The translations under genes were made by a program, and so were the position numbers. The notes under the pieces were generated by a model that was not told where the DNA came from, ran no database searches, and was given only the letters and a program-made list of their open reading frames with translations. Shown here one piece after another: positions 22,838 to 30,500 of a DNA stretch of 34,102 nt (position 1 is the stretch's first letter; the number at the start of each line of letters is the position of its first letter). The DNA is taken from NCBI GenBank assembly GCA_016179745.1, contig JACPCP010000008.1, positions 1-34,102 on the forward strand. The letters run 5' to 3'. Source of the stretch: Candidatus Omnitrophota bacterium. GTDB lineage: Bacteria; Omnitrophota; Omnitrophia; Omnitrophales; JACQLI01.

Positions 22838-24778
22838 CTAGAGTTTGGGGAGGAGGCGGGGTTCGGAAACGGCGTCAAATTTGACTTCGGCCGGCCGCAG
22901 CCCGCGGAGCATTTCGGCGGCCACCTTTTCAGGGGAAAGCCCGAAACGGTCCAGCAGGATTTCCCGGGGCCCGTGTTCGATGAACTGGTCCGGGAGGGCA
23001 AAGCGGTGGATCTGAATTTCCCCGGCGAGTCCGTGCCGTTCAAAAAATTCAAGCACCTTGGATCCCAAACCTCCCGTGAGGTTGTGTTCCTCCAGGGTAA
23101 AAAAGAAATGGGTCTTCTGGGCGGTCTCCAAAATAAGTTTTTCATCCAGCGGCCGGGCAAAACGAAGATTGATCACCCGGCACTCCACCCCTTCGTGGGC
23201 CAGAAGGTCCGCCGCCCGGCAAGCGGTCTCGACCATGCTGCCCAGAGTCAAAAGAACCGCCTCCCGCCCTTCCCGCAGCACTTCCCCTTCGCCCAATTCA
23301 AACTCCCTCACCGGAAATTGCTCGTAAAAATTCGAAATATTTCCTCGGGGGAACCGGAGAGCAAAGAGGCCGGGGTAATTCAGTCCGATCTCGAGCATTT
23401 GGAGCATCTCCGCCTCGTCCCGGGGTGCACCGAGGGCGACGCCCGGAATGTGCCCAAGGTAACTGATATCAAAAACCCCGTTGTGCGTGGCCCCGTCCGC
23501 CCCCACCAGCCCGGCCCGGTCCATCGCCACCACCAGGGGGAGCCGCTGGAGCGCCACATCGTGAATCAACTGGTCCTGCGAACGCTGGAGAAAGGTGGAA
23601 TAAATAGCGCAGACCGGTTTCAGGCCTCCCTTGGCCAGACCGCCCGCAAACGTGATGGCGTGCTGTTCGGCAATTCCCACATCGAAAAAGCGGTCCGGAA
23701 ATTCTTTTTGAAATTCGTTCAGGCCGGTCCCTGAAGGCATGGCCGCCGTAATGGCTACGATTTTTTTATCTTTCCGGGCCAGTTGAAGAAGAGATTGGAC
23801 AAAGGCTTTGGTGTAGGAGATCCCTTCCCGTTTCGCCCGTTCTTCCTCCTCCGGACTTTTGAGCTTGGCGCCCGTCTTCAAATCAAAGGGGGTCACGCCA
23901 TGGACCCGCTCGGCATCCTGCTCCGCCCACTCAATCCCTTTTCCTTTTTGGGTCACGATGTGAAGAAGGCAGAGCTCCTTGAGGTTCTTCAGCTTTTTCA
24001 GCGTGCCAACGAGCCCCAGGATGTCGTGGCCGTCGAGGGGCCCGAAATAACGGAAGCCGAGCTCCTCAAAAATAATCCCTGGAACCAACAGATGTTTCAT
24101 GCTTTCGAGCCCGGACGTGGCAATACGCCTCAGGCGGGGAAACCGGTCCAGCTGATTTTCCACTTCCGCCCGGATGCGGTTGTAGAGGGGGTTCGTAATC
24201 ACCTTGTTTAAATATTTTGAGAGGGCGCCGACATTTTTGGAAATGGACCACTCGTTGTCGTTCAAGACGACCAGCATTTGGGGCTGGAGGTGGCCGGCGT
24301 TATTCAAGGCTTCATAGGCCAGACCGGCCGTAAGCGATCCGTCGCCGACCACGGCCACCACTTTTTCACTCCCGCCTCTTTGGTCCCGGGCAACGGCCAA
24401 CCCCAGGGCCTGCGAGATCGCCGTCCCGGCATGGGCCACGATAAAATGATCGTGAGGATTTTCGAAGGGAGAGGGAAAGCCGCTCAGGCCGTTCATCTTC
24501 CGGAGCGTGGTCATCCGGTCTTTCCGGCCCGTGATCATTTTGTGGACATAAGCCTGGTGGCCGACGTCCCAGCAGATCTTGTCACGGGGAGAATCAAAGA
24601 CGTAATGGAGGGCGATATTGAGTTCGAGGGCGCCCAAGCTCGCCCCCAAGTGACCGCCGGTCTGGGCCACGGTTTCAATCAGACGCTCCCGGTATTCCCG
24701 GGCGACTTCCGGAAGGTTTTCCTTCGGGACCCTTTTCAGGTCCTCGGGAGAGTTGATTTGATCAAGCCACTGGGACAT
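22838..24778 (-). CDS. dxs: 1-deoxy-D-xylulose-5-phosphate synthase
   Basis: 646 residues, normal length. The thiamine-diphosphate motif begins GDGSLTAG at 145 and ends in N-N-A-G-H. GGHLGASLGA (41-50) and DVGHQAYVHK (71-80) hold conserved His residues; FDVGIAEQHA carries the glutamate that activates the cofactor; AMDRAGLVGADGATHNGVFD is a Dxs signature. It condenses pyruvate with glyceraldehyde-3-phosphate as the first step of the MEP isoprenoid pathway. It overlaps the 3' end of the polyprenyl synthase gene by 17 bases. Confidence 0.96.
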   Translation of the reverse strand: MSQWLDQINSPEDLKRVPKENLPEVAREYRERLIETVAQTGGHLGASLGALELNIALHYVFDSPRDKICWDVGHQAYVHKMITGRKDRMTTLRKMNGLSGFPSPFENPHDHFIVAHAGTAISQALGLAVARDQRGGSEKVVAVVGDGSLTAGLAYEALNNAGHLQPQMLVVLNDNEWSISKNVGALSKYLNKVITNPLYNRIRAEVENQLDRFPRLRRIATSGLESMKHLLVPGIIFEELGFRYFGPLDGHDILGLVGTLKKLKNLKELCLLHIVTQKGKGIEWAEQDAERVHGVTPFDLKTGAKLKSPEEEERAKREGISYTKAFVQSLLQLARKDKKIVAITAAMPSGTGLNEFQKEFPDRFFDVGIAEQHAITFAGGLAKGGLKPVCAIYSTFLQRSQDQLIHDVALQRLPLVVAMDRAGLVGADGATHNGVFDISYLGHIPGVALGAPRDEAEMLQMLEIGLNYPGLFALRFPRGNISNFYEQFPVREFELGEGEVLREGREAVLLTLGSMVETACRAADLLAHEGVECRVINLRFARPLDEKLILETAQKTHFFFTLEEHNLTGGLGSKVLEFFERHGLAGEIQIHRFALPDQFIEHGPREILLDRFGLSPEKVAAEMLRGLRPAEVKFDAVSEPRLLPKL

Positions 24779-25613
24779 TCTTCGGGCTTTCCTCTTGGCT
24801 TCTTTTTAAAAGAAGGCCGGCCAGCTGAATCAGGCCGTCGCCTTTTCGGCCGAACGTCCGGACTTCAAGGCAGGCTTGGTGAAGGAGATGGTCGATTTTC
24901 TTTCGAGCTTCGCCGGGATTCATCACTCGGAGGTAACCGTCGCCGTCCATTATATCATCGACGACTTGGAAGGCAAGGCCGACGGCCCCCCCGTAGCGGC
25001 GGATCCGGTTCCGCTTCGCCTCAGAGCGGGTCCCGACCAGGGCCCCCATTACGGCGCTCGCTTGAATCAGCCGGCCGGTTTTGTGAATGCTGATGTAATC
25101 GAGTGTGGCAGCGCCGGATTTCGCTGCCGGCTCGTTTCCGGAATGGAGAATGTCGGCGACCTGCCCTCCGATCATCCCCTCTGTGCCGGCCGCCTTCGAC
25201 AGTTCCTGAATCAGGCTCACGGCCCTCTCCGACGGACGGACTTCGCTTAAAAGCTCAAAGGCCCGGGTCAGGAGCGCATCGCCGGCCAGAATCGCAATGG
25301 CCTCGCCGAATTGGCGGTGGCAGGTCGGCTTCCCCCGGCGGACATCGTCATTGTCCAGCGCCGGAAGATCGTCGTGAATGAGAGAGTAGCAATGGATGAA
25401 TTCCACCGCACAAGCCGGAAGGAGGGCCGCCTCCGGATCGCCGCCGACGGCTTCACAGGCACTCAAGACCAGTGCCGGCCGGAAACGCTTTCCGCCGCCC
25501 AGCACGGCATACCGCAGGGCCTCATGAATCTGCGGAGGCTCCGATGCCTTCCGGGTCAGTGAGCGGTCCAGCGCCTTTTCGATGAGGCCGAGACTACTCT
25601 TTTTCCTTTTCAT
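24762..25613 (-). CDS. ispA: Short-chain polyprenyl diphosphate synthase (FPP/GGPP synthase)
   Basis: 283 residues from ATG 25613; TTG 25622 would add three. GGGKRFRP is the first conserved motif. DDLPALDNDD (81-90) is the first Asp-rich motif with the two-residue insertion typical of bacterial FPP synthases, and VVDDIMD (DD at 219-220) the second; KTG lies between them. It joins IPP to allylic diphosphates. Two aromatic-position residues before the first motif (C-Y-S-L-I-H) decide product length, and Tyr here suggests farnesyl or geranylgeranyl diphosphate. It overlaps both xseB (upstream) and dxs (downstream), the classic xseB-ispA-dxs arrangement. Confidence 0.92.
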   Translation of the reverse strand: MKRKKSSLGLIEKALDRSLTRKASEPPQIHEALRYAVLGGGKRFRPALVLSACEAVGGDPEAALLPACAVEFIHCYSLIHDDLPALDNDDVRRGKPTCHRQFGEAIAILAGDALLTRAFELLSEVRPSERAVSLIQELSKAAGTEGMIGGQVADILHSGNEPAAKSGAATLDYISIHKTGRLIQASAVMGALVGTRSEAKRNRIRRYGGAVGLAFQVVDDIMDGDGYLRVMNPGEARKKIDHLLHQACLEVRTFGRKGDGLIQLAGLLLKRSQEESPKNVPVA

Positions 25614-25836
25614 CCAATTCAAACGGTTCCCGTTTTAAAGCGCCGCCCAGGGTTTTCGTCAGGACTTCGATTTTTTTCTCCGCCTGCGTCAATTTCTCAC
25701 TGCAGGCCCGGGAGAGCCGGACCCCTTCCTCATATTTCTTGAGGGCCTCCTCCAGGGGGATGTTTCCCGATTCCAATTCCTCGACGATTTTTTCCAGCCG
25801 TTCCAGCGCCTTCTCAAATTTCAGTTCTTCCGTCAT
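25594..25836 (-). CDS. xseB: Exodeoxyribonuclease VII small subunit
   Basis: 80 residues. FEKALERLEKIVEELESGNIPLEEAL read in parts, followed by YEEGVRLSRACSEKLTQAE, is the standard XseB helix pair that wraps the C-terminal helices of XseA. Its ATG overlaps the xseA stop (ATGA) and its end overlaps ispA. Several XseB chains coat one XseA in the single-strand DNA exonuclease. Confidence 0.95.
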   Translation of the reverse strand: MTEELKFEKALERLEKIVEELESGNIPLEEALKKYEEGVRLSRACSEKLTQAEKKIEVLTKTLGGALKREPFELDEKEKE

Positions 25837-27059
25837 CGTTTGGACTCCTCAACCTTTTCCGTTTTTTCCACCTTTGAATAAACGATCCCCTTTTCAAGGC
25901 GGCTTTTCAGGGTCTCCCCCGCCCTCACCTGGCGGATGTCCTTCACAAGTTCGCCTCTGACATTAAAAGTCAGACTGTATCCCCGCTCCAAAATGGCCAA
26001 CGGGTTCAGGGCCCCGAGCCGCCCAACCCAGCTCCGAAAGGTTTGATCTTTTTCCCTCACCAGATTTCTCAGATAATTCTGAAGCTGCCGCAAGAGTTCA
26101 TCAAGCCGTTGGGCATACTGATGAATGAGCGCAAGGGGCTGGCGAAACGCATAACTTTCCCGGAGGCCCCGAAGCGATTCCTGCTTCTCCTCCAGGAGGC
26201 CCCGGATGGCATTTCGAAGACGGGTATTAAAATCCGTGAGTCGGATTTCAAGCTCTTCCCGGTTCTGAACGACCAGCTCGGCGGCGGCCGAGGGGGTCGG
26301 CGCCCGAAGGTCGGCCACCCAGTCCGCAATCGTCCAATCGATCTCATGGCCCACCGCAGAAATGACGGGGATTCGGGAACGGTGGATCGCCCTAGCTACC
26401 ACTTCTTCATTGAAGGCCCACAAATCTTCCAGGCTGCCGCCGCCCCGGCCCACAATGAGGACATCGATATCCTCCATCTGATTCATCTCATCCAGGGCCC
26501 GGGCAATTTCTTCGGCCGCCCCCGCTCCCTGGACTTTGACCGGATTCAAAAGGACATTCGTCCCCCGAAACCGCCGGTTCACGATATGGAGAATATCCCG
26601 GATGGCGGCGCCGGTCGGGCTCGTCACCACACCGATGGTCCTCGGGAAAGCCGGGATCGGTCTCTTCCGTTCCGTGTCAAACAATCCTTCTTGGGCCAGT
26701 TTCTCTTTCAACTGCAGGAAGGCGAGCTGGAGCGCCCCGAGGCCTTTGGGTTCAATCCGCTCGACATAAAGTTGATAACTCCCACGGGGTTCGTAGACCG
26801 AAATTTTTCCAAAGACGAGCACCCGGAGGCCGTCCTTCAATTCAAATTTGATCCCTCGATTCTGGCGGGCGAAGAAGACCGCATTCAGCACGGCTGTTTC
26901 ATCTTTCAAAGTGAAATACATGTGGCCGGAAGAGTGGTGTTTGAAACCGGAAATTTCCCCTTCGATCCAGATCCCGGGAAAATTGAGTTCCATCAGGTCC
27001 CGGATGCGCCGGGTGATCTCCCTGACGGTGTAAACCTTCGGCCCTTCCAGCTTCATCAT
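25833..27059 (-). CDS. xseA: Exodeoxyribonuclease VII large subunit
   Basis: 408 residues. An N-terminal OB-fold (about 8-105: YTVREITRRIRDLMELNFPG, then WIEGEISGFKHHSSGHMYFTLKD in parts) is followed by the nuclease domain with VVTSPTGAAIRDIL, VLIVGRGGGSLEDLWAFN and ISAVGHEIDWTIADWVADLRAPTPSAAAEL, all family signatures. A coiled coil follows and the C-terminal segment ends ILERGYSLTF. It degrades single-stranded DNA to oligonucleotides. Its first ATG overlaps the stop of the ymdB-like gene by 4 bases. Confidence 0.96.
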   Translation of the reverse strand: MMKLEGPKVYTVREITRRIRDLMELNFPGIWIEGEISGFKHHSSGHMYFTLKDETAVLNAVFFARQNRGIKFELKDGLRVLVFGKISVYEPRGSYQLYVERIEPKGLGALQLAFLQLKEKLAQEGLFDTERKRPIPAFPRTIGVVTSPTGAAIRDILHIVNRRFRGTNVLLNPVKVQGAGAAEEIARALDEMNQMEDIDVLIVGRGGGSLEDLWAFNEEVVARAIHRSRIPVISAVGHEIDWTIADWVADLRAPTPSAAAELVVQNREELEIRLTDFNTRLRNAIRGLLEEKQESLRGLRESYAFRQPLALIHQYAQRLDELLRQLQNYLRNLVREKDQTFRSWVGRLGALNPLAILERGYSLTFNVRGELVKDIRQVRAGETLKSRLEKGIVYSKVEKTEKVEESKR

Positions 27060-27871
27060 GCCGGGTTCGTCCTTTCGGAACCAGTGACCTTTTCATGGAC
27101 CCGGCGGATCGAAACCGTCCTTCCGGTCTCAACCTCGGTCTCAAAGAGAGCGCCGGAAATCCGGGCGTCGCCCCTCGCCACATCGAGGCGCATGGGCATT
27201 TGCGTCAGAAACATTTTCAAAACCTGGTCAATCTCACGACCGATCACGGATTGGTAGGGCCCGCACATTCCGAGCTCCGTGATGTAGCCGGTCCCCTTGG
27301 GGAGGATCGTCTCGTCGGCCGTTTGAACGTGCGTGTGCGTCCCGAAGACGCCGCTCACCCGGCCATCGAGGAACCAGCCGAGCGCCACTTTCTCCGAAGT
27401 GGCCTCGGCGTGGATATCGACGAAGATGAGAGGGGTTTCAGCCCGCAATTTTTTGACTTCTCTATCTGCGGTTTCAAAGGGGCAGTTGACGGTTTTTAAA
27501 AAGACACGGCCGATCAGATTGAGGACCCCCACCTTGATTCCATTTTTGGCCGTCACCACCGTGGAACCGATGCCCGGGGTGCCGGCCGGGTAGTTGGCGG
27601 GTTTCAAAATCCGGGTGCTCTTTTCCAGCAGGGCCTCTCCATCCTTCTTCCGGAAGATATGGTCGCCCGAGGTCATCACGTTGACGCCGCTTGAGAAAAG
27701 CTCCACCACGGTAGATTCTGTGATCCCGGAGCCTCCGGCCAGATTTTCTCCGTTGGCAATGATAAAGTCGATCCCCTCCTCCCGGGTAAGCCGGGGCAGG
27801 ATTTCCTTCAGGGCCCGCCGGCCCGGGTCGCCCACCACGTCTCCAACCGCTAAAACCTTGATTGTTTCCAT
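27056..27871 (-). CDS. ymdB: YmdB-family metallophosphoesterase (TIGR00282 type)
   Basis: 271 residues. VGDVVGDPGR (metal-binding Asp11), IIANGENLAGGSGIT (Glu, Asn), VDIHAEATSEK and VFGTHTHVQTADE are the family's metal motifs. The family hydrolyses cyclic nucleotides and is required for biofilm and nanotube phenotypes in Bacillus. The normal G-N-H motif is replaced by G-D-H (TSGDHIF, 67-73), so the Asn ligand is Asp70 here. AGGAA lies 7 bases before ATG 27871. It sits in an operon with xseA, xseB and ispA, an order common in several phyla. Confidence 0.92.
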   Translation of the reverse strand: METIKVLAVGDVVGDPGRRALKEILPRLTREEGIDFIIANGENLAGGSGITESTVVELFSSGVNVMTSGDHIFRKKDGEALLEKSTRILKPANYPAGTPGIGSTVVTAKNGIKVGVLNLIGRVFLKTVNCPFETADREVKKLRAETPLIFVDIHAEATSEKVALGWFLDGRVSGVFGTHTHVQTADETILPKGTGYITELGMCGPYQSVIGREIDQVLKMFLTQMPMRLDVARGDARISGALFETEVETGRTVSIRRVHEKVTGSERTNPA

Positions 27872-27880
27872 TTTGATTTC

Positions 27881-28450
27881 CTATTCTGTTAAGACTTCAT
27901 CCACTCGAACGTCGTGGGCTTCACAGGGAACCTTTTCCACGAGCTGAAATTTGAAAGCGAGTCCGATCTTGTAGGCCCGGCCGGCCTCCTGGAGGAAGCG
28001 GTCGAAATACCCTTTCCCCCTCCCGAGCCGCCCCCCTTCCCGGTCAAAGGCCATTCCGGGCACGACCGCCAAATCCAGATCGCCGGGATCTCCCGGACGT
28101 CCGGAACCGGGTGCGGGCTCGAGAATTCCATACCGGCCCGGTTTCAGACTTTCCAGGTTTTCAATCTGGACCATCCTCATCCTTTTCAGGCCGGGGTCGA
28201 TCCGGGGGACGAAAACCTTTTTCCCTTTTCGCCAGGATTCTTCCAAAAAAGGACGGGTCTCCACCTCAAAATTCAAGGCGACATAGGAAAATACGGAACG
28301 GGCCTCCTGGTATCGGCGGTGGACTAAGAGCTGACGGACCGCTGCCTCGCCTCGGCGGGCCCGTTCCGCCGCCGGCAGACAGTCAAGTTTTTTCCGTAAC
28401 TCCTGACGAAGCAAGGCCTTTTGACGGTCCAGAGGGAAAGTCGTCGCCAC
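27881..28450 (-). CDS. 5-formyltetrahydrofolate cyclo-ligase
   Basis: 189 residues. LRQELRKKL opens the family's basic N-terminal helix, VFVPRID lies in the middle and the signature G-R-L-G-R-G-K-G-Y-F-D-R-F-L follows in the C-terminal third. The enzyme uses ATP to convert 5-formyl-THF to 5,10-methenyl-THF. The likely start is GTG 28450. No Shine-Dalgarno is seen; instead CCTCCTTT, which looks like the anti-Shine-Dalgarno itself, lies directly before the GTG. Nine bases separate it from the ymdB-like gene. Confidence 0.93.
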   Translation of the reverse strand: MATTFPLDRQKALLRQELRKKLDCLPAAERARRGEAAVRQLLVHRRYQEARSVFSYVALNFEVETRPFLEESWRKGKKVFVPRIDPGLKRMRMVQIENLESLKPGRYGILEPAPGSGRPGDPGDLDLAVVPGMAFDREGGRLGRGKGYFDRFLQEAGRAYKIGLAFKFQLVEKVPCEAHDVRVDEVLTE

Positions 28451-28492
28451 AAAGGAGGTATTCTAACGAAAGAAGGCGGGCGAGGGAAGCGC

Positions 28493-29914
28493 TTACTGCG
28501 TGATAATCGCCTTGGCGGCAGGGACTTCGATTCCGGCAGGCTTCTTCTCGATCGACTTCGGACCGCCCGGAAAATCAAACCGGTAGGTAAACGAAACCAT
28601 TCCTCCGTGGAGGATGCTGGTGTAACGGCCGTCGATATTCTCACCGCCTTTGGCCGGGATCTGAGGATTTGAAATGTGACGGGTGCCGTAAAGAATAAAA
28701 AGATAGGCCAAATCAAGGGTGGCCCGGTCGTTCAGCTTGTAACTGGTGCCGAAGGTCCAGCCGTAACGGTGGGCGTCGGGAAGATAATTGTCCACGTGTT
28801 TTTTGGGGGCGGCCGCCTGATAAAAGAAAAATCCGCCCAAGAGGTCGACACGGTCCGACACCCTGCGGTGACCGCCCAAATGGAAACTCCAGGTGTCCTC
28901 ATAATCCCGGGGAATCGTTCCGAGGCCCCGGAGGGTCGCATTGTTGCGGTCAAAATCGTAATCCTGCTGCTTGAGAATATGCCAGCCCGTCAAACCCATA
29001 TCAAACTCCGCCGCCCATTTCTCCGAAGGCTCGTAGGCGTAAGCCAGGGTGAAGTTTTGCGGGAGATGGAGCTGGGAGTGGGCGCCCGATTCAAAATGAG
29101 GAAAGGTGTCATACCCTTGGGCGGCCCCGCCCACCAGATCATCAATCACCACGTGACCGTGAACATCCACATCGGCTTTGCTGCGGAAGGTGGCGCCCAA
29201 TCGGTGCTTCGGACTGGGCTTGGCCAGGATTCCGAAATTCCATCCCCATCCGAAGCCATTCGTATCAAGTAGCGCTTTGCCGTCCCGGGTGCCCGGGATT
29301 CCCAAAATGTTGGCGTTCGGATAATTTAAAATCTGGCCGTATTTGTAAGCCCAGTAATTCGTCGCGCCGGCGCCGAGGCTCAGCTTGTCGTTGACCTTCG
29401 CCGCCCCCGAAAGGGTTGTAGCCACCATCTTTAAATAGTTTTTGTAGCCCGTGTAACGGCCCATCCCGATCGAGGGAAACTTGGTCGAAAGCCCGAACGG
29501 AGAATTCACGGCCAGCCCGAAAGCGACCCGGTTATCCAAAGAGTCGCCGGGATTGGCCGTAAGATAGAAAGAAGGGATCAGCAGCAATTTCCCGGTGTTT
29601 TGATTGTGATCCCCCGTCACCTGGTTGCGGTGGAAAACCCGGAAATCCAATCCCTCAAGACCCAAATTGGTTTGAATGCCCGGAAGTTCCAAAAGGCCGG
29701 CGGGATTGAATGAAACCGTGCTGGGGTCCTCGGGCCGGGCAACCACTGCATTCGCTTGCGCAAGCGTCTTGGCACTGTAAGAAGCGTTTTCAAATCCGGA
29801 GGAGCCGGCAGCCAATAACAGCGTGGGAAAAAGAAGAAGGGTTGATAGAAAGACAACGGCAAGGAGCTCCGGTCGCCGGATCATTGGGCGGTAGTTTATA
29901 CCTTTTGTTTTCAT
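28493..29914 (-). CDS. fadL: FadL/OmpP1-family outer-membrane transport protein
   Basis: 473 residues. A signal peptide (hydrophobic core LLAVVFLSTLLLFPTLLLA, cut near residue 36) leads to the FadL N-terminal plug: GSSGFENASYSAKTLAQANA, then EDPSTVSFNPAGLLEL with the N-P-A-G-L hallmark. The rest alternates aromatic and polar residues as in a 14-strand beta-barrel, with the last clear strand at VSFTYRF. About 27 residues follow that strand, so the protein lacks the usual terminal aromatic. FadL proteins import long-chain fatty acids and other hydrophobic molecules, so this organism has an outer membrane. AGGAG lies unusually close to ATG 29914; ATG 29884 is an alternative. Confidence 0.92.
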   Translation of the reverse strand: MKTKGINYRPMIRRPELLAVVFLSTLLLFPTLLLAAGSSGFENASYSAKTLAQANAVVARPEDPSTVSFNPAGLLELPGIQTNLGLEGLDFRVFHRNQVTGDHNQNTGKLLLIPSFYLTANPGDSLDNRVAFGLAVNSPFGLSTKFPSIGMGRYTGYKNYLKMVATTLSGAAKVNDKLSLGAGATNYWAYKYGQILNYPNANILGIPGTRDGKALLDTNGFGWGWNFGILAKPSPKHRLGATFRSKADVDVHGHVVIDDLVGGAAQGYDTFPHFESGAHSQLHLPQNFTLAYAYEPSEKWAAEFDMGLTGWHILKQQDYDFDRNNATLRGLGTIPRDYEDTWSFHLGGHRRVSDRVDLLGGFFFYQAAAPKKHVDNYLPDAHRYGWTFGTSYKLNDRATLDLAYLFILYGTRHISNPQIPAKGGENIDGRYTSILHGGMVSFTYRFDFPGGPKSIEKKPAGIEVPAAKAIITQ

Positions 29915-29990
29915 TCTCCTATCAGAAAAATTCGGCTGCTTGGCCGTAAAGCTTGAATAGCGGCACCCCCTCCATTAGAATCCCTTCAAT

Positions 29991-30020
29991 GCGCCCGCCC
30001 CGTCTTTGACGGGGCTGCTA
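29991..30020. repeat. Hairpin repeat, copy 1
   Basis: A 30-base unit containing GCCCCGTC-TTT-GACGGGGC, a perfect 8-bp stem with a 3-base loop. It differs from copy 2 (30094-30123) at two positions that pair with each other, so the stem is preserved. It lies upstream of fadL. Confidence 0.75.
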
Positions 30021-30040
30021 AGTAGAGTCATCTGAGGTCG

Positions 30041-30073
30041 TCATCCTGAGGCTCCGGAGGAGCCGAAGGATCT
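30041..30073. repeat. Dispersed imperfect-palindrome element of the TCATCCTGAG...AGGATCTC type
   Basis: Outer arms ATCCT/AGGAT (30043-30047, 30067-30071) enclose an inner stem GGCTC/GAGCC (30050-30054, 30060-30064) with loop CGGAG. Elements with these ends recur in many bacterial genomes, from memory, as intergenic repeats. It lies between the two hairpin repeat copies. Confidence 0.55.
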
Positions 30074-30093
30074 CAAGTGATAATATTATTTCT

Positions 30094-30123
30094 GCGCCCG
30101 CCCCGCCTTTGGCGGGGCTGCTA
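30094..30123. repeat. Hairpin repeat, copy 2
   Basis: GCCCCGCC-TTT-GGCGGGGC inside the same 30-base unit as copy 1, with 28 of 30 bases identical. The T-A pair of copy 1 is C-G here. Only two copies are seen, 103 bases apart. Confidence 0.75.
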
Positions 30124-30151
30124 GGTTAGACGGGAGTGCACAATTAAGGTT

Positions 30152-30172
30152 CCTCACACGTATTGTGTGGGG
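30152..30172. repeat. Inverted repeat upstream of tRNA-Arg
   Basis: CCTCACAC-GTATT-GTGTGGGG forms an 8-bp stem with one G-T pair, 22 bases before the tRNA. No T-run follows on either strand, so it is a weak terminator candidate; it might be an operator or processing structure. Confidence 0.35.
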
Positions 30173-30193
30173 TGGTTTAATATCATGAGACTT

Positions 30194-30267
30194 GCGCCCG
30201 TAGCTCAGGCGGATAGAGCGAGGGACTCCTAAGCCCTAGGTCGGCCGTTCGAATCGGCCCGGGCGCA
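30194..30267 (+). tRNA. tRNA-Arg(CCT)
   Basis: GCGCCCG/CGGGCGC acceptor with discriminator A, D arm GCTCAGGCGGATAGAGC, loop CTCCTAA giving anticodon CCT, T arm GGCCGTTCGAATCGGCC. The anticodon stem AGGGA/GCCCT has an A-G mismatch at 31-39. CCA is not encoded. It is the only plus-strand tRNA here and stands alone. Confidence 0.93.
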
Positions 30268-30293
30268 CGAACTTTTTAATTCAGCACCTCTCG

Positions 30294-30500
30294 TCATTCG
30301 TGTGAGGACCTTGTCTGCGAAATTCCCTCTCGGCGAAAGGATTCGTAAATCTGCTTCGTCCGGGGAGGAAGGGCCCGAGAGAGAAAGCTTCTCATCTCGT
30401 CGAGCCACTGGAGACGGCGGCGAGTGCTGAGACGGGAAAATTCCTGGATCGCTTCTTGGGTGACGATCAAGCCAACGGATTTTCTTTTCCGCCTGTTCAT
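30294..30500 (-). CDS. Small basic partner protein of the nucleotidyltransferase
   Basis: 68 residues, no family named with confidence. VTQEAIQEFSRLSTRRRLQWLDEMRSFL read in parts is a helical segment I associate with small proteins encoded beside AbiEii/MNT-type nucleotidyltransferases. Its ATG overlaps the stop of the upstream nucleotidyltransferase gene (ATGA), so the two are coupled. It ends 27 bases from the convergent tRNA-Arg. A toxin-antitoxin partnership is likely but roles are not assigned. Confidence 0.7.
   Translation of the reverse strand: MNRRKRKSVGLIVTQEAIQEFSRLSTRRRLQWLDEMRSFLSRALPPRTKQIYESFRREGISQTRSSHE

Noticed and set aside
22514-23734. 406-codon plus-strand open frame opposite nadK and dxs
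   Set aside because: It is antisense to two genes with complete active-site motifs, has no ribosome-binding site or recognisable domain, and its composition follows from codon bias on the other strand.
26043-27257. 404-codon plus-strand open frame opposite xseA
   Set aside because: Shadow of xseA; all conserved motifs are on the minus strand.
27872-28500. 6S RNA next to the 5-formyl-THF cyclo-ligase gene
   Set aside because: The gene is flanked by gaps of only 9 and 42 bases, too short for 6S RNA.
29991-30123. Possible CRISPR fragment from two 30-base repeats
   Set aside because: Only two copies, a spacer of 73 bases that itself contains a palindromic repeat, and no cas genes.
30152-30193. 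Sigma70 promoter for tRNA-Arg
   Set aside because: TAATAT and TATCAT boxes exist near 30178-30186 but no -35 lies at 16-18 bases, so no promoter was called.
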